49,123 nt of DNA. It comes from Setomelanomma holmii. Taxonomy: Eukaryota > Ascomycota > Dothideomycetes > Pleosporales > Phaeosphaeriaceae. Below are positions 20,101 through 31,640 of this stretch, piece by piece. The stretch spans positions 1-49,123 of the forward strand of contig ML978327.1 of assembly GCA_010015745.1 (NCBI GenBank), written 5' to 3'. Below the pieces are notes generated by a model, which was not told the origin of the DNA, did not search any database, and was given only the letters and a program-made list of their open reading frames with translations. The position numbers and the translations under genes were made by a program. The stretch's first letter is position 1. Every line of letters begins with the position of its first letter.

Positions 20101-22852
20101 GCTGATCTTACGATTCGCGTATGGCGTTGACGATGCGCCACAGCTTTCTGCGAAGCTCATCAAGGTCATTGCACCTATTGCAGAGTACATTACCCAGTTG
20201 TATTTGACGAAATCGGAGAGCAACATGCCGACCAACCCTATCCTAGCATCGCTGGTGATTGGCGTGGGTCCTGAAGACAACACATTACTCACAAGCTCCG
20301 GGGCGCTATGGAGACGACAAACGCAGGCGACCTTGACACTCGCGGATACTCTGGCACGCGTTGCCATGCTCTTGAATCGGCCGTGGACACATTTAGAGCA
20401 ACAGTTGTTCAAGGCTACGCCATTACTTGCGCGATTGTACGGTTCTAACGACAAATGGAAGTCTCAAGTCGTACGCCTGCTGGAGACCCTTGTTCGTGGC
20501 GCTGTCCGTGTCGTTGATTTTGGAGACACAGAGATGGCAGCCAACGGCGCCAGGAATACGGCACGACTGCGCAATGAGCAGCAGGAACCTCCCTCGCTGT
20601 TAGGCCATCTCGGACCTCGTACAGCTAAAAACTTCCTCATTGTGTTATCGCAGCTCGACGAACCAATCAGGGTGCTCGACATCCAGACCAACGTGTGGAA
20701 CTTATTATCCGCCGTTGTGACTTGCAAGCAACAGTGGTTCTCCTTGTATCTTCTCACAGGACACACACCTCGGGAGGCAATGAGGAGTAAATCAGATTCG
20801 GCTCCATCTTCGAGGAGCAGAGCGCTGCTCACACGGGCACTAGATGCGATTACGGATTTCAAACTACCAGAGAACAACAACATTCCACTGCCTTGGGAAC
20901 TATACACGGCAATGCTGGAGTTCATTTCTTCAGCTCAGAATAATTGGTCATGGGCAATGGGTGATTTGCGAAAGCAGAAGAACTTCATACAGAAGTTGCT
21001 CGCATTTCTCAATTGGATGGCAAAGCAGCCCAAAACACTGAAGACGAATTCTGAGCTGCTAGACCGCTCCTACCAAAACGGATTTGCCTCCTTGGCTTGT
21101 GAGATCATCGCAATGTACTTGTACAGTGCACGGCAAGTTGGCGATGTCACCGTACTGAAGGAGGTCGTTCCCAGCCTTGGGTACCTAGAAGACAACGCGT
21201 TGGAGTTACCAGCTTATAGCGTTTCGTTACATGGAAATCTCAAGCAGCATGTCGAGAAGCACTTTCCGGGTGTTACACTGGCCAACCTGAAGAAGACTAC
21301 ATTATATCCGGAGGCATTCGGCCCAAGCTTTTTCTACGATATCGACCTTGCAAACCGATTGCTGGGCTTTGATAACCAATGGTCAGGACCTCGGGAAGGT
21401 ACAGGATTCGCAAATGACGTTGAGAAAGCCAACTACAATCTAGGGCTGGTAGAATCCCAAGTGCAACTACTCCACAGCTGGAAATTGCTGGCACTAGAAT
21501 TGAGCCACGTGGTCGCCAAAGATGAACGCGTTGCAAGGATCCTAACTAGCGTAATCAAGAAGAGCATGAAGGCCAATGCCGAGTCCAACCTGCCGCAGGT
21601 TTTGTTCGGTCAACTCATGGTGCTGCGCGCAGATCTAGCATTTGCTCTCCTCAAGAAGCTTGTAGAAGCTAAAGTGCAATCCGCCGAAGTTCGACAGCTT
21701 CTGACACCAGTGTGGGATGCCATTCGCACTTCGGTGCCGGACTTCGATACGATATTCTCGAACGAGGCCGTCGACTACTACCGCTCGCTCCTACGGATAC
21801 TCTATCTGGCGTTGCATTTTCATCTTGTTGGAGACTCGGACCAATCTGCAGATGTCTCATTTCGCTCAAGTTTCCGTGGCACTGTGCCTTCGAGCCACAA
21901 CGACTTCACCGAAGCAATCTCGACCCAACTACTCGAAATACTCTCCGATACCGTGGCAAAAGGCTTCCGTAGCCTAGCCACCCAGCTCCACGCCGAACCT
22001 ACCTCCGTCTCACCTTCAGACTTCGCCCTATTGACCGCCCTGCTACAACGCATCGTTGCCATTCCCGAAATGACGATGTGGCAATCACAGGCCGCTCTCC
22101 TCTTCGCGAACAACAACACCATCCGCTACGCCACCAGCCTTTTCTCCTGGTCGGACCGGCTTACCATGTCCAACAACGGCGTAGACGATCCGATTTATGG
22201 CGAACTCAGCCTGCTTTTCCTCCTCTCGCTATCCAGCATTCAAGCTCTAGCCGAAACAATGGCCGTCGACGGCGTCCTCTCACAACTCAACACCGCAAAC
22301 CTTATGAACTACTACCGTCGCCCCAACGGTATGGGTCCATTCGACTCTCCGGCGCGCTTGTATAGTATCTGGGTCAAGGGCATTTTACCGCTATGCTTAA
22401 ACCTCTTACTCAGCGTCGGTCCACCCATCGCAGCAGAAATCTCATCTTTCCTAAACCAATACCCTGAACAACTCCTCCGCTCCTCACTCAGCATCAACTC
22501 CAATCCATCATCGCGCACCCGCAGCACGAAAATCACTCTGTCCATCGCATCCGAGACACACAGTCTTGCCCTCATTTCGGCGATCATCGACAACGTGCGC
22601 AAACAAGGCCCGAAACTAGGCATCCAGGCCAATGACGTAGCCCCGCTGGATTGGGATAGGGAGAATGTTAAGGAAGATGTAGAGAGCTGGTTGAGTCGGA
22701 AGGGTGCGCTAAGGGAAAGGATTGTGGCGATGGATGAGAGGGAGGTGGATATGTTGGCGCGCAAGGGCAGCGAGGAGGGATTGAACGAGTTGGAGAGCAA
22801 AGTTGTTGCGGAGTTGGAGGATGCGGGGAGATGTTTAGGTTTGAGTATCTGA
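17139..22852 (+). CDS. NUP188: Nucleoporin Nup188
   Basis: Three exons: 17139-17203, 17255-18200 and 18251-22852 (introns 51 and 50 bp), 1870 residues, the usual size of fungal Nup188. The first exon supplies MATTQSPELDLSKCFKGEQQ and splices to TWDIAYRALCDP. The early region carries the fungal Nup188 pattern (SLDEIKEDALWLSREAQI, ISEYAALQLVAQEWQSR, LSVQEAAGIANL). The second intron joins FFRDFPT to VTPRQEPIVPVIQLLTSLVS. The remainder is all-helical solenoid with features such as FKSWDRSTYVLN, KQLGPSPATPPLFAWAILTW and a long C-terminal helical part ending in VAELEDAGRCLGLSI. Nup188 is a large inner-ring scaffold of the nuclear pore, related to Nup192. No frameshift or internal stop is seen over 5.7 kb, which argues that base quality in this window is generally good. 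Confidence 0.93.
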
Positions 22853-23012
22853 AGTCACAGGCGATGAGAGTTTGTGTTTTGTGGGAAAGCCGTAGTGGGA
22901 GTTGAGATGCATCGGAGTATGTCTCGTTTCTTCATTTCCATAGATGTAATACTGTATGATTGTCCTCAACCCTATCCCCCGTTCCCTATCTTACCTACGC
23001 CCACGCAACTTC

Positions 23013-24689
23013 CTATTCTTCGACACTACTACTCGGTCTCCGCTGATGTCCCGCCAAATGCTCAGCCAACTCCTCCTCACTCCCAAACCCCAACTTCCCA
23101 ATTCTAACACACCCAACATACGGACACGCCCACCCTATCCTCCTTCCACCAGCGTCACCCGCATCCCACCACGGCTGCTCAGCATGTGCATACATAATAT
23201 GCCCTCTCAACCCAAGCAGTCCCCTTCGTTCCCCGCACCCCGGGGATTCACAGTACCAAAGCTTCTTCGCATCCTCATCCGCATCAGTGCTAGAGCGCCT
23301 TTTCCAGTACATTTTCCCCAGCCCGTCAGACTCGGAGAGCGGGAAACGATAACAGTCGTGTCGGCGCTGCGTCCATGTGAGTGCCGCTTCGAGGGTGTGT
23401 ATTGCGAAGAAGGTGTAGGCGGTTGTGGTGCTGGTGTTGGAGTGCGGGGAGGGCGGGGAGAGGTGGAAGCGCCGGAGGGGTGTGAGGCGTGTAATCTTCT
23501 GGGCGAGGGATTCGGTGCACTGAGTCGTTGAGGTGGCACCAGAGAGAAAATTGTCATATTGAGCAGATGCGAGGGGAGTCGGGTGAGATGTTGTGCAGTG
23601 GCCCGAGATGGGGCTGAACGCAAATGCGTTCAGACGTGTGCGGATCGCGGCTGATACGTTGGAAATGGGGGTCCAGGTGAAGCTTTTGTAAATGTTTGAC
23701 GGAGGTGTGGTTATGCTGGTGCGGTCGGTGTGCATGTGGTCTATTTGATGGACGAGGAGGATGGCAGTTGGATTGTAAAGTGATGCGTTGAGGAGAGATG
23801 CGGCGGCGAGGGCGAAGGAGTTTGTGTCTGGTGTCTGACCCCAAGGGATCCAGATTGTCATTGTTCTCATTTTCCAGGTGCGGAGAAGGTGACATGTTGC
23901 TGCTCCGTTGGCGGAACAGTATTCGCACGTTGACTTCAGGGAGCATCGTGGCGTGTCAGGGTATAAATTGAGGAGGTCAGAGCATATATGGCCCGTTCGC
24001 AGTCGCAGGTGTCGTAGCCGAGTCAAGATCCTGCTAATCTGACAACACAAGTGCTTCTCCTTTCTGGGAGCCACGAACTCGTGATCTGGTGGGAGATCAG
24101 TGCCAGCGGTGTCTATCTCGAGATCGATCACGGTGGCTGGTAGTGCTGCGACAAGCCTTGCAAGCGTGCTCTGTGGAATAGCTGGCACATCGAGATTTGG
24201 AAAGTCCCATCCTTCCGAGAACTTCAACGAGAAGGTCGTCAATCTATTCATAGAGTAGAAGCTCGACCCTAGTGTTGTCACAAGATCCTGTCCTGGTTGT
24301 GGAGCCAACGGGGTTGCAACTCGTCGGTGACGAACATGAATTGTCAGGCTCCTCAATCTAGATAGATACAAGTTCGACGGCGGGCTGAACTCGAAGTCCG
24401 TGTACGGTGGGCAATCATCCAGACCTTCTGCTTGTACATTACAACGGCGTGTGTCCGATTCGATGATGGCAGTTGTAGCAAACCCTAGTCCTTTATATAG
24501 CCCGAGGCCTATCCTATGCCATTGACGACACGTTCGTAAAGATGCCCACCATGTTTCTCGCGCCGAGTTGGCCTCATGCAGTGAGAGGATGTGCTGTAGC
24601 AGCTCCTCTGGCAATCGAGCAATATGACTGATGGATTCGTCCATGGCGCATTTGGACGCCGCTCGCTCTGGCTTTGACTTTTCAACCAT
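23013..24689 (-). CDS. F-box protein with two C-terminal C2H2-like zinc fingers
   Basis: Single exon, 558 residues. Residues about 22-65 resemble an F-box (ISHIARLPEELLQHILSL ... LRTCRQWHRIG), the Skp1-binding motif of SCF ubiquitin-ligase adaptors. The middle has alternating hydrophobic segments (LRSLTIHVRH, LTTFSLKFSEGW, TVIDLEIDTAG) like divergent repeats used for target recognition. The last 80 residues contain two C2H2-like fingers: CESPGC...HIMYAH and CPYVGC...EHLAGH. The combination is common among large, fast-evolving fungal F-box families, and no specific target can be named. An internal Met at residue 16 could be an alternative start. It is convergent with NUP188 (160-bp gap) and divergent from the endonuclease III gene. 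Confidence 0.72.
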   Translation of the reverse strand: MVEKSKPERAASKCAMDESISHIARLPEELLQHILSLHEANSARETWWASLRTCRQWHRIGLGLYKGLGFATTAIIESDTRRCNVQAEGLDDCPPYTDFEFSPPSNLYLSRLRSLTIHVRHRRVATPLAPQPGQDLVTTLGSSFYSMNRLTTFSLKFSEGWDFPNLDVPAIPQSTLARLVAALPATVIDLEIDTAGTDLPPDHEFVAPRKEKHLCCQISRILTRLRHLRLRTGHICSDLLNLYPDTPRCSLKSTCEYCSANGAATCHLLRTWKMRTMTIWIPWGQTPDTNSFALAAASLLNASLYNPTAILLVHQIDHMHTDRTSITTPPSNIYKSFTWTPISNVSAAIRTRLNAFAFSPISGHCTTSHPTPLASAQYDNFLSGATSTTQCTESLAQKITRLTPLRRFHLSPPSPHSNTSTTTAYTFFAIHTLEAALTWTQRRHDCYRFPLSESDGLGKMYWKRRSSTDADEDAKKLWYCESPGCGERRGLLGLRGHIMYAHAEQPWWDAGDAGGRRIGWACPYVGCVRIGKLGFGSEEELAEHLAGHQRRPSSSVEE

Positions 24690-25249
24690 TAGACCTCTCG
24701 CTTAGCGGTTTAGTGCATTTGACACGGGTTGCTAGATGGCCGTCCAGGTAGGTTGCGGTGACACTCGAAGCATGTGATGAATGACGCCACCGGTTTGTCC
24801 AGGTATTTTACATTCTTTTGACACACGATATGGCGTTTCGAACCCAGCCGTGCCCAAGATAGTCCATACATATGTCGAGATCGACGATTGTAGAGTATAC
24901 TGCATTGCGAGAAGCGTTCGAAGAAGCCGCATCCGGCGTGCCGACCCCACCTGTGGCGATGAAAGCTCCTGCCAGCAACACCCGCCCTTGACAGTTCGGG
25001 GTGAGCTCTATGGCCTCGTCACAACTCGATCGAATAGCGACAGCTGCCAACAAAGGCTCCCTCAGGGAGATTCAGACGAAAGCGATCGTCATGTGACTTC
25101 GCGTTTCGCGTCCGCCGTAGCTCATTGGCTGCGCAAAATGGACGAACCGCAAGCTAGCCATTTGTGTCGCACGTCATCGTCGACTCTCCTATTCGCGTCT
25201 CTGGGATAACATTCACATCGACTCTTTCGAAGTTGTCACCAAGCTCTCG
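24690..25249. promoter_or_regulatory. Divergent promoter region of the F-box gene (-) and NTH1 (+)
   Basis: A 560-base gap between two divergent start codons. Short open frames on both strands have no family features. A sequence resembling a tRNA B box near 24836 was examined and rejected. Confidence 0.35.
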
Positions 25250-26551
25250 ATGCGTACCTCACGAATCTCGCGCGATACCGCCCGCGTTCTTGCTGCAAGC
25301 CGCTCTCAGCGTACATTGCGTCAGACCCGGTCCAGCGCGAGCCTAGCCATACGAAGTGCCGAATCAACTGCAGATGGCTTTCTCAAGCACGAGAGTGATA
25401 CAGAGGGGTCGGACTTCAGCTCCATACCAGCCGATTCGGGTTCAGAGGGCGAACAGCCTGTCAAGAAGCGGAAGAGAGGGCAAAACACGCCAGTCGTTGT
25501 CAAGCACGAGAGCAAAGAGGTCTCGATTACTGCAATAGCGTCACCAAAGAAGGAGAGTAAGCCCAAGAAAGCGCGTCGCGCGCCGGCGAAGAAGATCACA
25601 GCCGATGATGGCAGCGTCAAGATCGAGCCGCCATCAAATTGGGAGGAGATATATGCCCTGACGAGGGAGATGCGCAACGAGAACTTAGCCCCAGTGGACA
25701 CAATGGGATGCGAGAGTCTGGCAGAAAGGACTCGCACGCCACGCGATCAGAGGTTTCAGACGCTGATCGCGCTGATGCTAAGTAGTCAAACAAAGGACAC
25801 CGTCACCGCGGTCGCAATGCGTGGAATGCAAGAAAACATGCCTGGAGTAAGCGTGCCGAGTCGACGATTGTCGACGTCGACTGACAACTCATAGGGTTTC
25901 AATCTTGAATCAGTCCTGGCCCTCGAGCCCACCACGCTAAATGCATTCATCAACAAGGTTGGCTTCCACAACCTCAAGACCAAGTACATTAAGCAAACGG
26001 CTGAGCTGCTGCGGGACAAGTGGAACGGGGACATACCGGATTCGATCGAGGGATTGATTTCTCTGCCAGGCGTAGGACCGAAAATGGCGTACCTCACGAT
26101 GAGCGCAGCTTGGGGTCGTGATGAGGGCATTGGGGTTGATGTGCATGTCCACCGCATCACTAATCTGTGGGGCTGGCACAAGACCCAGCAGCCCGAGCAG
26201 ACGCGTGCAGCCCTTGAGTCTTGGTTGCCAAAGGACAAGTGGCACGACATCAATAACCTACTTGTAGGCTTCGGGCAGACGATATGTCTACCTGTAGGCA
26301 GAAAGTGTGGCAATTGCAAGCTTGCCGATCGTGGCCTATGTCCTTCTGCGGTAGTGGCTAAAGAGATGAAAGTGAAGAAAGAAGAAGCACTTGTGAAGAT
26401 CGAGGCGGCTGAGGGCGAGACAGTAGTGAAGCAAGAGACCACATTCGCGGAGGTGGGCGAGGTGAAAGCTGAGGATATGGGAGGGCCACTGACTGACATT
26501 GAAGACATTGGCAAATCGCCTAGCTGGCGGACGCCACGTAAGAGAGCATGA
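25250..26551 (+). CDS. NTH1: Endonuclease III homolog (bifunctional DNA glycosylase/AP lyase)
   Basis: Two exons, 25250-25846 and 25895-26551 (48-bp intron, GTAAGC...CTGAC...CATAG), 417 residues. The HhH-GPD core starts about residue 150 (RFQTLIALMLSSQTKD). The helix-hairpin-helix LPGVGPKMA carries the catalytic Lys262, and VDVHVHRITN carries the catalytic Asp281. A four-cysteine iron-sulfur cluster motif follows (Cys330, 337, 340, 348). The enzyme removes oxidised pyrimidines and nicks abasic sites in base-excision repair. The first 40 residues are rich in Arg, Ser and Ala with almost no acidic residues, as in a mitochondrial targeting peptide, and KKRKRG near 72-77 could be a nuclear signal, so dual targeting is likely. 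The C-terminal tail after the cluster is acidic/Lys-rich and unusually long; its role is unknown. Confidence 0.95.
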
Positions 26552-27209
26552 ATTGTAGTCACGTTGAGTGCCCCAACTTGTTCTCAGGGAGACGTAGCTG
26601 CTGCTTCGCCTAGAGTTCCGCGTTGGCAATTCTACACTTGGACGTCCAAACAATCTCACAATTTGCGGGACGTATCCATATTGCCTCTTGTTACTCAAGA
26701 TCCCGCTGTATGCTCTGCGGTCTGCCAAAAAGAGGGGTCCTATATGTTGAACGGCTGGGGCGGGAGCTTGGAGTCAGCTTTCACTCCGTCTCGCTAACAT
26801 GGGCAGGTGCGACGAGACATGGATCGCAGCTTCTCGCCATCCCACGAGCTGGCATCTGGTGTGTCTCACGCGTCGGATGGACAGCAGCATTCACTCTCCA
26901 CTCTCACCGCTTCGATGAGTGACATGATAGGACAAACGAATCTCCTCACATGACCAAACCTATCGATGTGGTTCCGCACTCTCTAAGCAACATCGGACTG
27001 TGAGCGGCCTCAATTGCGCGCGGCCCCGACACAAACAACGCGCGACCCTGCAGATATAGCAACTGCCACAATTTCAGCTCAATCAACCCTCTCGATTCCC
27101 ATACACTCTTAACTCCCCGTCCACGAACACTCAACTGCGCCAAAAACGACATCTTCGCAGTGTACGACCTCTTGCTTCCTCGCGGACTATCGAGCCGTTC
27201 GGTCAAGCC
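26552..27209 (+). other. Intergenic region upstream of the membrane-protein gene
   Basis: About 660 bases. No gene is recognised; the open frames overlap randomly on both strands. The region should include the promoter and leader of the gene at 27210. Confidence 0.35.
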
Positions 27210-28949
27210 ATGAAGATCGAGGTGAACCGGCCCACCGAGCTCGAAGGTGCTGCTGAAGGTACCACACTTACTCCCCATGTTGACACTGCGGCCGTGCAAA
27301 CCCCGACCCACGCCACGATCGAAAGCACCGGCACCACGACTCCTGGACACCTACAGCATGCTTCAACAACGGCAAGGTCCCCCCGTGACCGACTGAGGAT
27401 TCGTACCAAGGCGAAGCGTGCACGTCCGCGCGTTCTTGAACTCATCGCCTGCCTGGCCTACATTGTGATGATGTTCACCACCCTCAGCATTGGCTTGCTC
27501 AATCTTTCCCACTTCCTCACGCCTCGTCTATACGATGCCCAGGTCGAGCTGCGAGCTCTAGGCAACCTCAAGTATCGAGAGCAAATGCTTTATACCCGGC
27601 TCGACAAGCTTCTGTCAACCCAGCTTAGCCGCCGCTTCGGCGAAACCTACGAAGAGTGCCTCGCTCGCTCACTCGTCGAAGCGAACGACGCATTCTTTGG
27701 CCTTGGCTTCCAGTACCCTGAGATCCGCCAGCCGACCGTCGAGTGGGCAATGGAAAATTGTGGGCGGCTTCTTTTCACACCGCAGCGCGTAATTGCAACG
27801 CTACAAGAAGCTGTTCTCCACGCAGTCGTCCGTCAGCGGTGGGCGCTTGGGGTCTATCGAGCTCGCCTGCTCACTGAAAAGTTCTGTAGCCTTGTCACAT
27901 CATCCTGGAATCACTGGCTGGCCCGGGTTCGGTCTCACTTGGCTGTGCCAGGTGATACACCCACCCATCATCGACCAACGACCGATGGTAACGTCCGCGA
28001 TCAGTTGCTTTCCTCACTACCTGCAAAACTGCCCTTCGGCTTCGATCTCGCCTGTGACGGAAAGTCTCTATGCCGCCCTGTCTATACTCAACTTCCAGAC
28101 AAAGCGACGATCTCAAACGATAATGTCACGAAAAGCATACGGAAGGTCCAGGAGCTGAGCACCTTCCGCACCAAGCTCAATATCTTTCAGCATCTCATGG
28201 CATGTCTAGCGTTGTTCTTCGTTCCGTTCCAGGTCGTCTTCTTGGTCGCCTACTTGGTCATGAGTGTGTACATTCGCAAAACTGCGCCGTCTCGTAAACC
28301 TCAACGCATCACGGCTACACTATCGTCCCAGACCTTCTTCGATCGCTGGTCCAGCGAGGAGAATTATGCTGTCATATCCATCGCCTTCCAGCTTTTGGCC
28401 ATGGTCGGACATGTAATCACGGAACGTTTACCAAAAGACGCGGACTATAGCATAATGTTTGGTCTCATGTTCTTCATGATCGGCGTCACTTTGCTGATTC
28501 AGCTTTTCGTTCCCGCTGAACGGCTCGAGAATGTCTTCAATATCCGCGAGGTTGTCAAAGAACTGTATGTTATTGCGAAGTCTCGAGATGTTGAGAGCGT
28601 CGCAGGCCCCAACCCTCCAAAGGTCAATAGCGATGCCCCTTTTGGCAACAAGCAGCCTCTTGCGGATCGTCAACAAAACCAGGACAACGTGCAGCCTCAC
28701 TCCACTGCTTCCGCAAGCTCAGGACAACCTGAATCGCTGACCCATCTGCCCGAAGTGTCGCTCGACTCAACTGTGCAAGAAGATTTGCGCGAAGAGCTGA
28801 ACGCATTGCGTCAGAAACATAAGCAGCAGGCGTACGTCGAATCTCTGAGTGAGTTTGAGAGCGAAGAAGAAGAGTTCGTCGACTTAGCTGGTAGCATCAC
28901 TCCCATGACCACGGACGTAGAGTCGGGTTGGTCTGTTGTTGAGGCATAA
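27210..28949 (+). CDS. Unrecognised four-helix membrane protein
   Basis: Single exon, 579 residues; I do not recognise the family. The first 70 residues are Thr-rich and polar, ending in a strongly basic stretch (RLRIRTKAKRARPR) just before the first predicted transmembrane helix (about 75-99, LIACLAYIVMMFTTLSIG). A long soluble segment (100-320) with several Cys follows. Then comes a hydrophobic helix at about 325-355 (LALFFVPFQVVFLVAYLVMSVYI) and two more near 385-440 (ISIAFQLLAMVGHVI, IMFGLMFFMIGVTLLIQLFV). The C-terminal 120 residues are polar and acidic with a heptad-like stretch (LREELNALRQKHKQQ). The positive charges before helix 1 suggest a cytosolic N-terminus. No enzyme or transporter motif is visible. 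The open frame, codon bias and intact hydrophobic pattern make it a real gene. Confidence 0.72.
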   Translation: MKIEVNRPTELEGAAEGTTLTPHVDTAAVQTPTHATIESTGTTTPGHLQHASTTARSPRDRLRIRTKAKRARPRVLELIACLAYIVMMFTTLSIGLLNLSHFLTPRLYDAQVELRALGNLKYREQMLYTRLDKLLSTQLSRRFGETYEECLARSLVEANDAFFGLGFQYPEIRQPTVEWAMENCGRLLFTPQRVIATLQEAVLHAVVRQRWALGVYRARLLTEKFCSLVTSSWNHWLARVRSHLAVPGDTPTHHRPTTDGNVRDQLLSSLPAKLPFGFDLACDGKSLCRPVYTQLPDKATISNDNVTKSIRKVQELSTFRTKLNIFQHLMACLALFFVPFQVVFLVAYLVMSVYIRKTAPSRKPQRITATLSSQTFFDRWSSEENYAVISIAFQLLAMVGHVITERLPKDADYSIMFGLMFFMIGVTLLIQLFVPAERLENVFNIREVVKELYVIAKSRDVESVAGPNPPKVNSDAPFGNKQPLADRQQNQDNVQPHSTASASSGQPESLTHLPEVSLDSTVQEDLREELNALRQKHKQQAYVESLSEFESEEEEFVDLAGSITPMTTDVESGWSVVEA

Positions 28950-29344
28950 GTGGAACTGAGCACGCTTGTGGTGGGCTGCAGCCAGTGGGTTCCTCAGATC
29001 TGAGATGAGACGGTAGTGGGGCTTCTGCATGATCGACTTCACATCTTATGTGGACACCCAGGACGAAGGGGACTGAGCGCATGAAATCACCATAGTATTG
29101 CAGGGCCCTTGGGATAGCTACGGCTGGCCATGAGACAGATTGATGTGGAAGATGAGATGTTTCGAGAATCATGTAACTTTTGCAAATACCATGCATGTGG
29201 GTGCAATCCCATCAGCTATTGGGCAAGTTGAAGCTGAAATGAAGTTTAAGATCATTCAGAAGCTGCAATGGAAAATATCTACAATTCCCAATCCTAAATC
29301 AATCGCACACCACGCAATCCACCATCAGACCAACGTCGAATTCA
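28950..29344. other. Convergent intergenic region
   Basis: About 400 bases between the 3' ends of the membrane-protein gene and the tubby/LURP-like pseudogene. Nothing is recognised in it. Confidence 0.3.
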
Positions 29345-30154
29345 CTATCCCCCATTATGTCTCTCCGCGGCTCTCTGCCTCTTCTTCTTCAACACAACAA
29401 TCAATGTCAAACACGCCACAACCCCATCCAACTCCCTCTCGTCCACCACAAACGTGCCACCCGTGACAAACCCACCCCACCATTTCTGCGCATACTTTCC
29501 CACCTCAATCTTCCTCTGCTTATTCCCACTGCCCGTCACGCGATATAGCGTCATATTCGTCGCGCGCCAGAGACTATCCATCTCCCAGAAATACGGCACG
29601 GAGTTCACCGTAAACGACTCGGTGCGCAGGCCCCAGCGCTTGTTACGCAGACTGATGGGATGTGTGGCGTGTGGCGAGTCGTTTGGGAAAGTCAGGACAG
29701 CTTCGCCGACGGAACACCAGTGATGCTTCCAGTGCGCAAAGTGCGTGTTCTGGGAGTCGGTGATGTCGTATTGCAGACCGAGCTAGCTGGTACGCTGGCA
29801 GTTGATGGAGGGTGTGAAGCAGTGGTCTTTAAGAGTCTTTTTGATTTTGGCTTTGTAGTTGTCGGTCATGCCGGTGTAGGGAACGTCGATGTCTTTGGTG
29901 AGGTCCAGCACGGTGATGTTCTTCGTGAGTAGGCCGTGTCGGGCTATCCAGTACACGGCGGTTGGGGTGAAGGATCCTAATTCGAGGGGAATTTTGGCTG
30001 ACTCGACATCATGTGGTGTTTTGGGCCAAGGGTCGTCGTCTTGTGATGACGTGCTGGTATCTGTGTGGGCTTTTGAGATTGTGCGGTGTCTGATTGTGAT
30101 CACATCCGTTTGCGAGGGCGGATCCATATCTTGTAGGGCGATTGCTGTCGACAT
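29345..30154 (-). pseudogene. Tubby C-terminal-like (LURP-one-related) protein gene with one in-frame TAG
   Basis: Starting from the ATG at 30154, a single frame runs to 29345 (270 codons) and is interrupted once, by TAG at 29785-29783 (codon 124). On either side the frame keeps protein-like character: upstream VYWIARHGLLTKNITVLDLT and YKAKIKKTLKDHCF, downstream LQYDITDS, HFAHWKHHWCSVGEAVLTFP, ISLRNKRWGLRTESFTVN, YFWEMDSLWRATNMTLYRV and a C-terminal hydrophobic helix followed by KKKRQRAAER. These beta-rich segments and the final helix resemble the tubby/LOR fold found in many fungal proteins of unknown role. No GT-AG intron that would remove the stop is visible. A CAG-to-TAG change is the simplest cause. 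Read-through of UAG followed by C is possible but unsupported. If translated as is, the product is 123 residues. Confidence 0.62.
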
Positions 30155-31640
30155 GTTGAAATTTGATCCAAGTAATGTGCTTTCGTGATAGAATTTGTTT
30201 GTTACATTCAAGGTACTGACCGGTTGTGATTGCTACCAGTGCTAAAGAGACGTCCCCAACTTGAGGATATCGAGCGCTTAAGTACTTGCAATCTCCTCGC
30301 GACTTGTACTTCACCTTAACAGATGATCAGCATGTGATGTTCGTTTGAGTTAGCGTGCAGGGTCTCAGGCTCTCCGCCATGCATTGTGCTGGCCGCTCAT
30401 TTGTCGAGTACCCGAAGTTCCTGGAGAAATGCGCCTGGCGGGGCGGAACTTTCGCACTTCTCGCATTCACGCTCCCATCTCTGATGCGGAGCCACGATTG
30501 TCTCACGGCGAAGCCTCAGCAGTCCCAGCAGTGAAGAAGGTAACCTACCGACATCAACTGTTGGATTTATCACCTATGCGATGCCGTGTGCGTTTCGCAG
30601 CTCGGTGGCCCGTATAGTTGATGCGGTACACATGTATAGGGCTTCGGACGCGGTGGCCAGGCCCTTCTCACCTTGTTATCACAGATCGCTGCTCGAAAGA
30701 CGAACAATACTCCTGAAACGAGCGTGGCAGATTGTAGCTCTCACGGGCCTTGGAAATTCGCAATTGGACCTGAGCCTTCTACAGCCACAGCACAGCAACG
30801 CCTTCATATTCGCTGTTCTATATTGGAAGTAAAGTAAGGGTTGGATGCCTTCAGGCCACTATAGACTTGATATCAGTTCTAATGCATTGCGCGAGCGTTC
30901 TGGTGCTGATGTCGCGCTGCCTACCCACGTTCTGACATCCAACTTTCCATGCCCCGCGAGATTGTAGCATCATGCTCTAGAATGGTGAAGATGGCGGTGC
31001 TGTAAGCCGAACAGGGATGATGGGCACGTGAGCGGGAATCGGGATGAGGCGATACGGTAGCACGGCAGCAGATTCCTGGCAGCGGCGCAATGATATCATG
31101 CATCGATTAAGCTCAGGGGCCCCTGCGCAGCTCCACATTCTTTATGCTCCTGCGCTCGAGCTTGTAGATCTCGATGATGTAGGACTGCGATACAATGATG
31201 AAAAGAAATTCACCTCAAAGAACGACAATAGCAAAAGTGTAGATTCTATGAAACGGCCGCTACCAAGCGCGCACTGCGGCTAGAACAATGGCTCCGCAGT
31301 TTGTCATTGGCTTGTGAGTTGGCGGACGGTTGGCTGTCAATGGCCGCTACAATGACGCAGTGGCGTGCTTGGCAAATCAACACGCGCCCTGAATTGAAGC
31401 TTGAAACACGTCGATTGCCAACGCCTACCGCAGCTCAACGTCGCCCTTCAAGAACCCATCTCCCTTGCGTGGCATTGTCGACTTCTTAGATAGCCTCACC
31501 TACTGCCCCTCCCCTCTGCGACCGCCAGAATCAGCGGCTGCCCTCTCTATTACCTCGATGGCTGGCAACTTTTAGATACAGGGGCCATACTTTATCAATC
31601 TGCGAGTCACACCCGATTGATTTACACACAGTAGCCCGCC
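30155..31640. other. 1.5-kb intergenic region without a recognised gene
   Basis: No open frame here shows family features and no repeat or structural RNA was recognised. The last part (about 31490-31640) should be the promoter and leader of the channel gene. Its size is unusual for this otherwise compact block, so a non-coding RNA or a decayed gene is possible, but I see no positive sign of either. Confidence 0.3.

Noticed and set aside
19723..20454. Minus-strand open frame of 243 codons
   Set aside because: Lies inside the long third exon of NUP188 on the other strand, with random composition.
24820..24860. Possible tRNA B box on the minus strand (GGTTCGAAACGCC)
   Set aside because: The flanking bases cannot form a T-arm stem or an acceptor stem, and no A box is found at the right distance.
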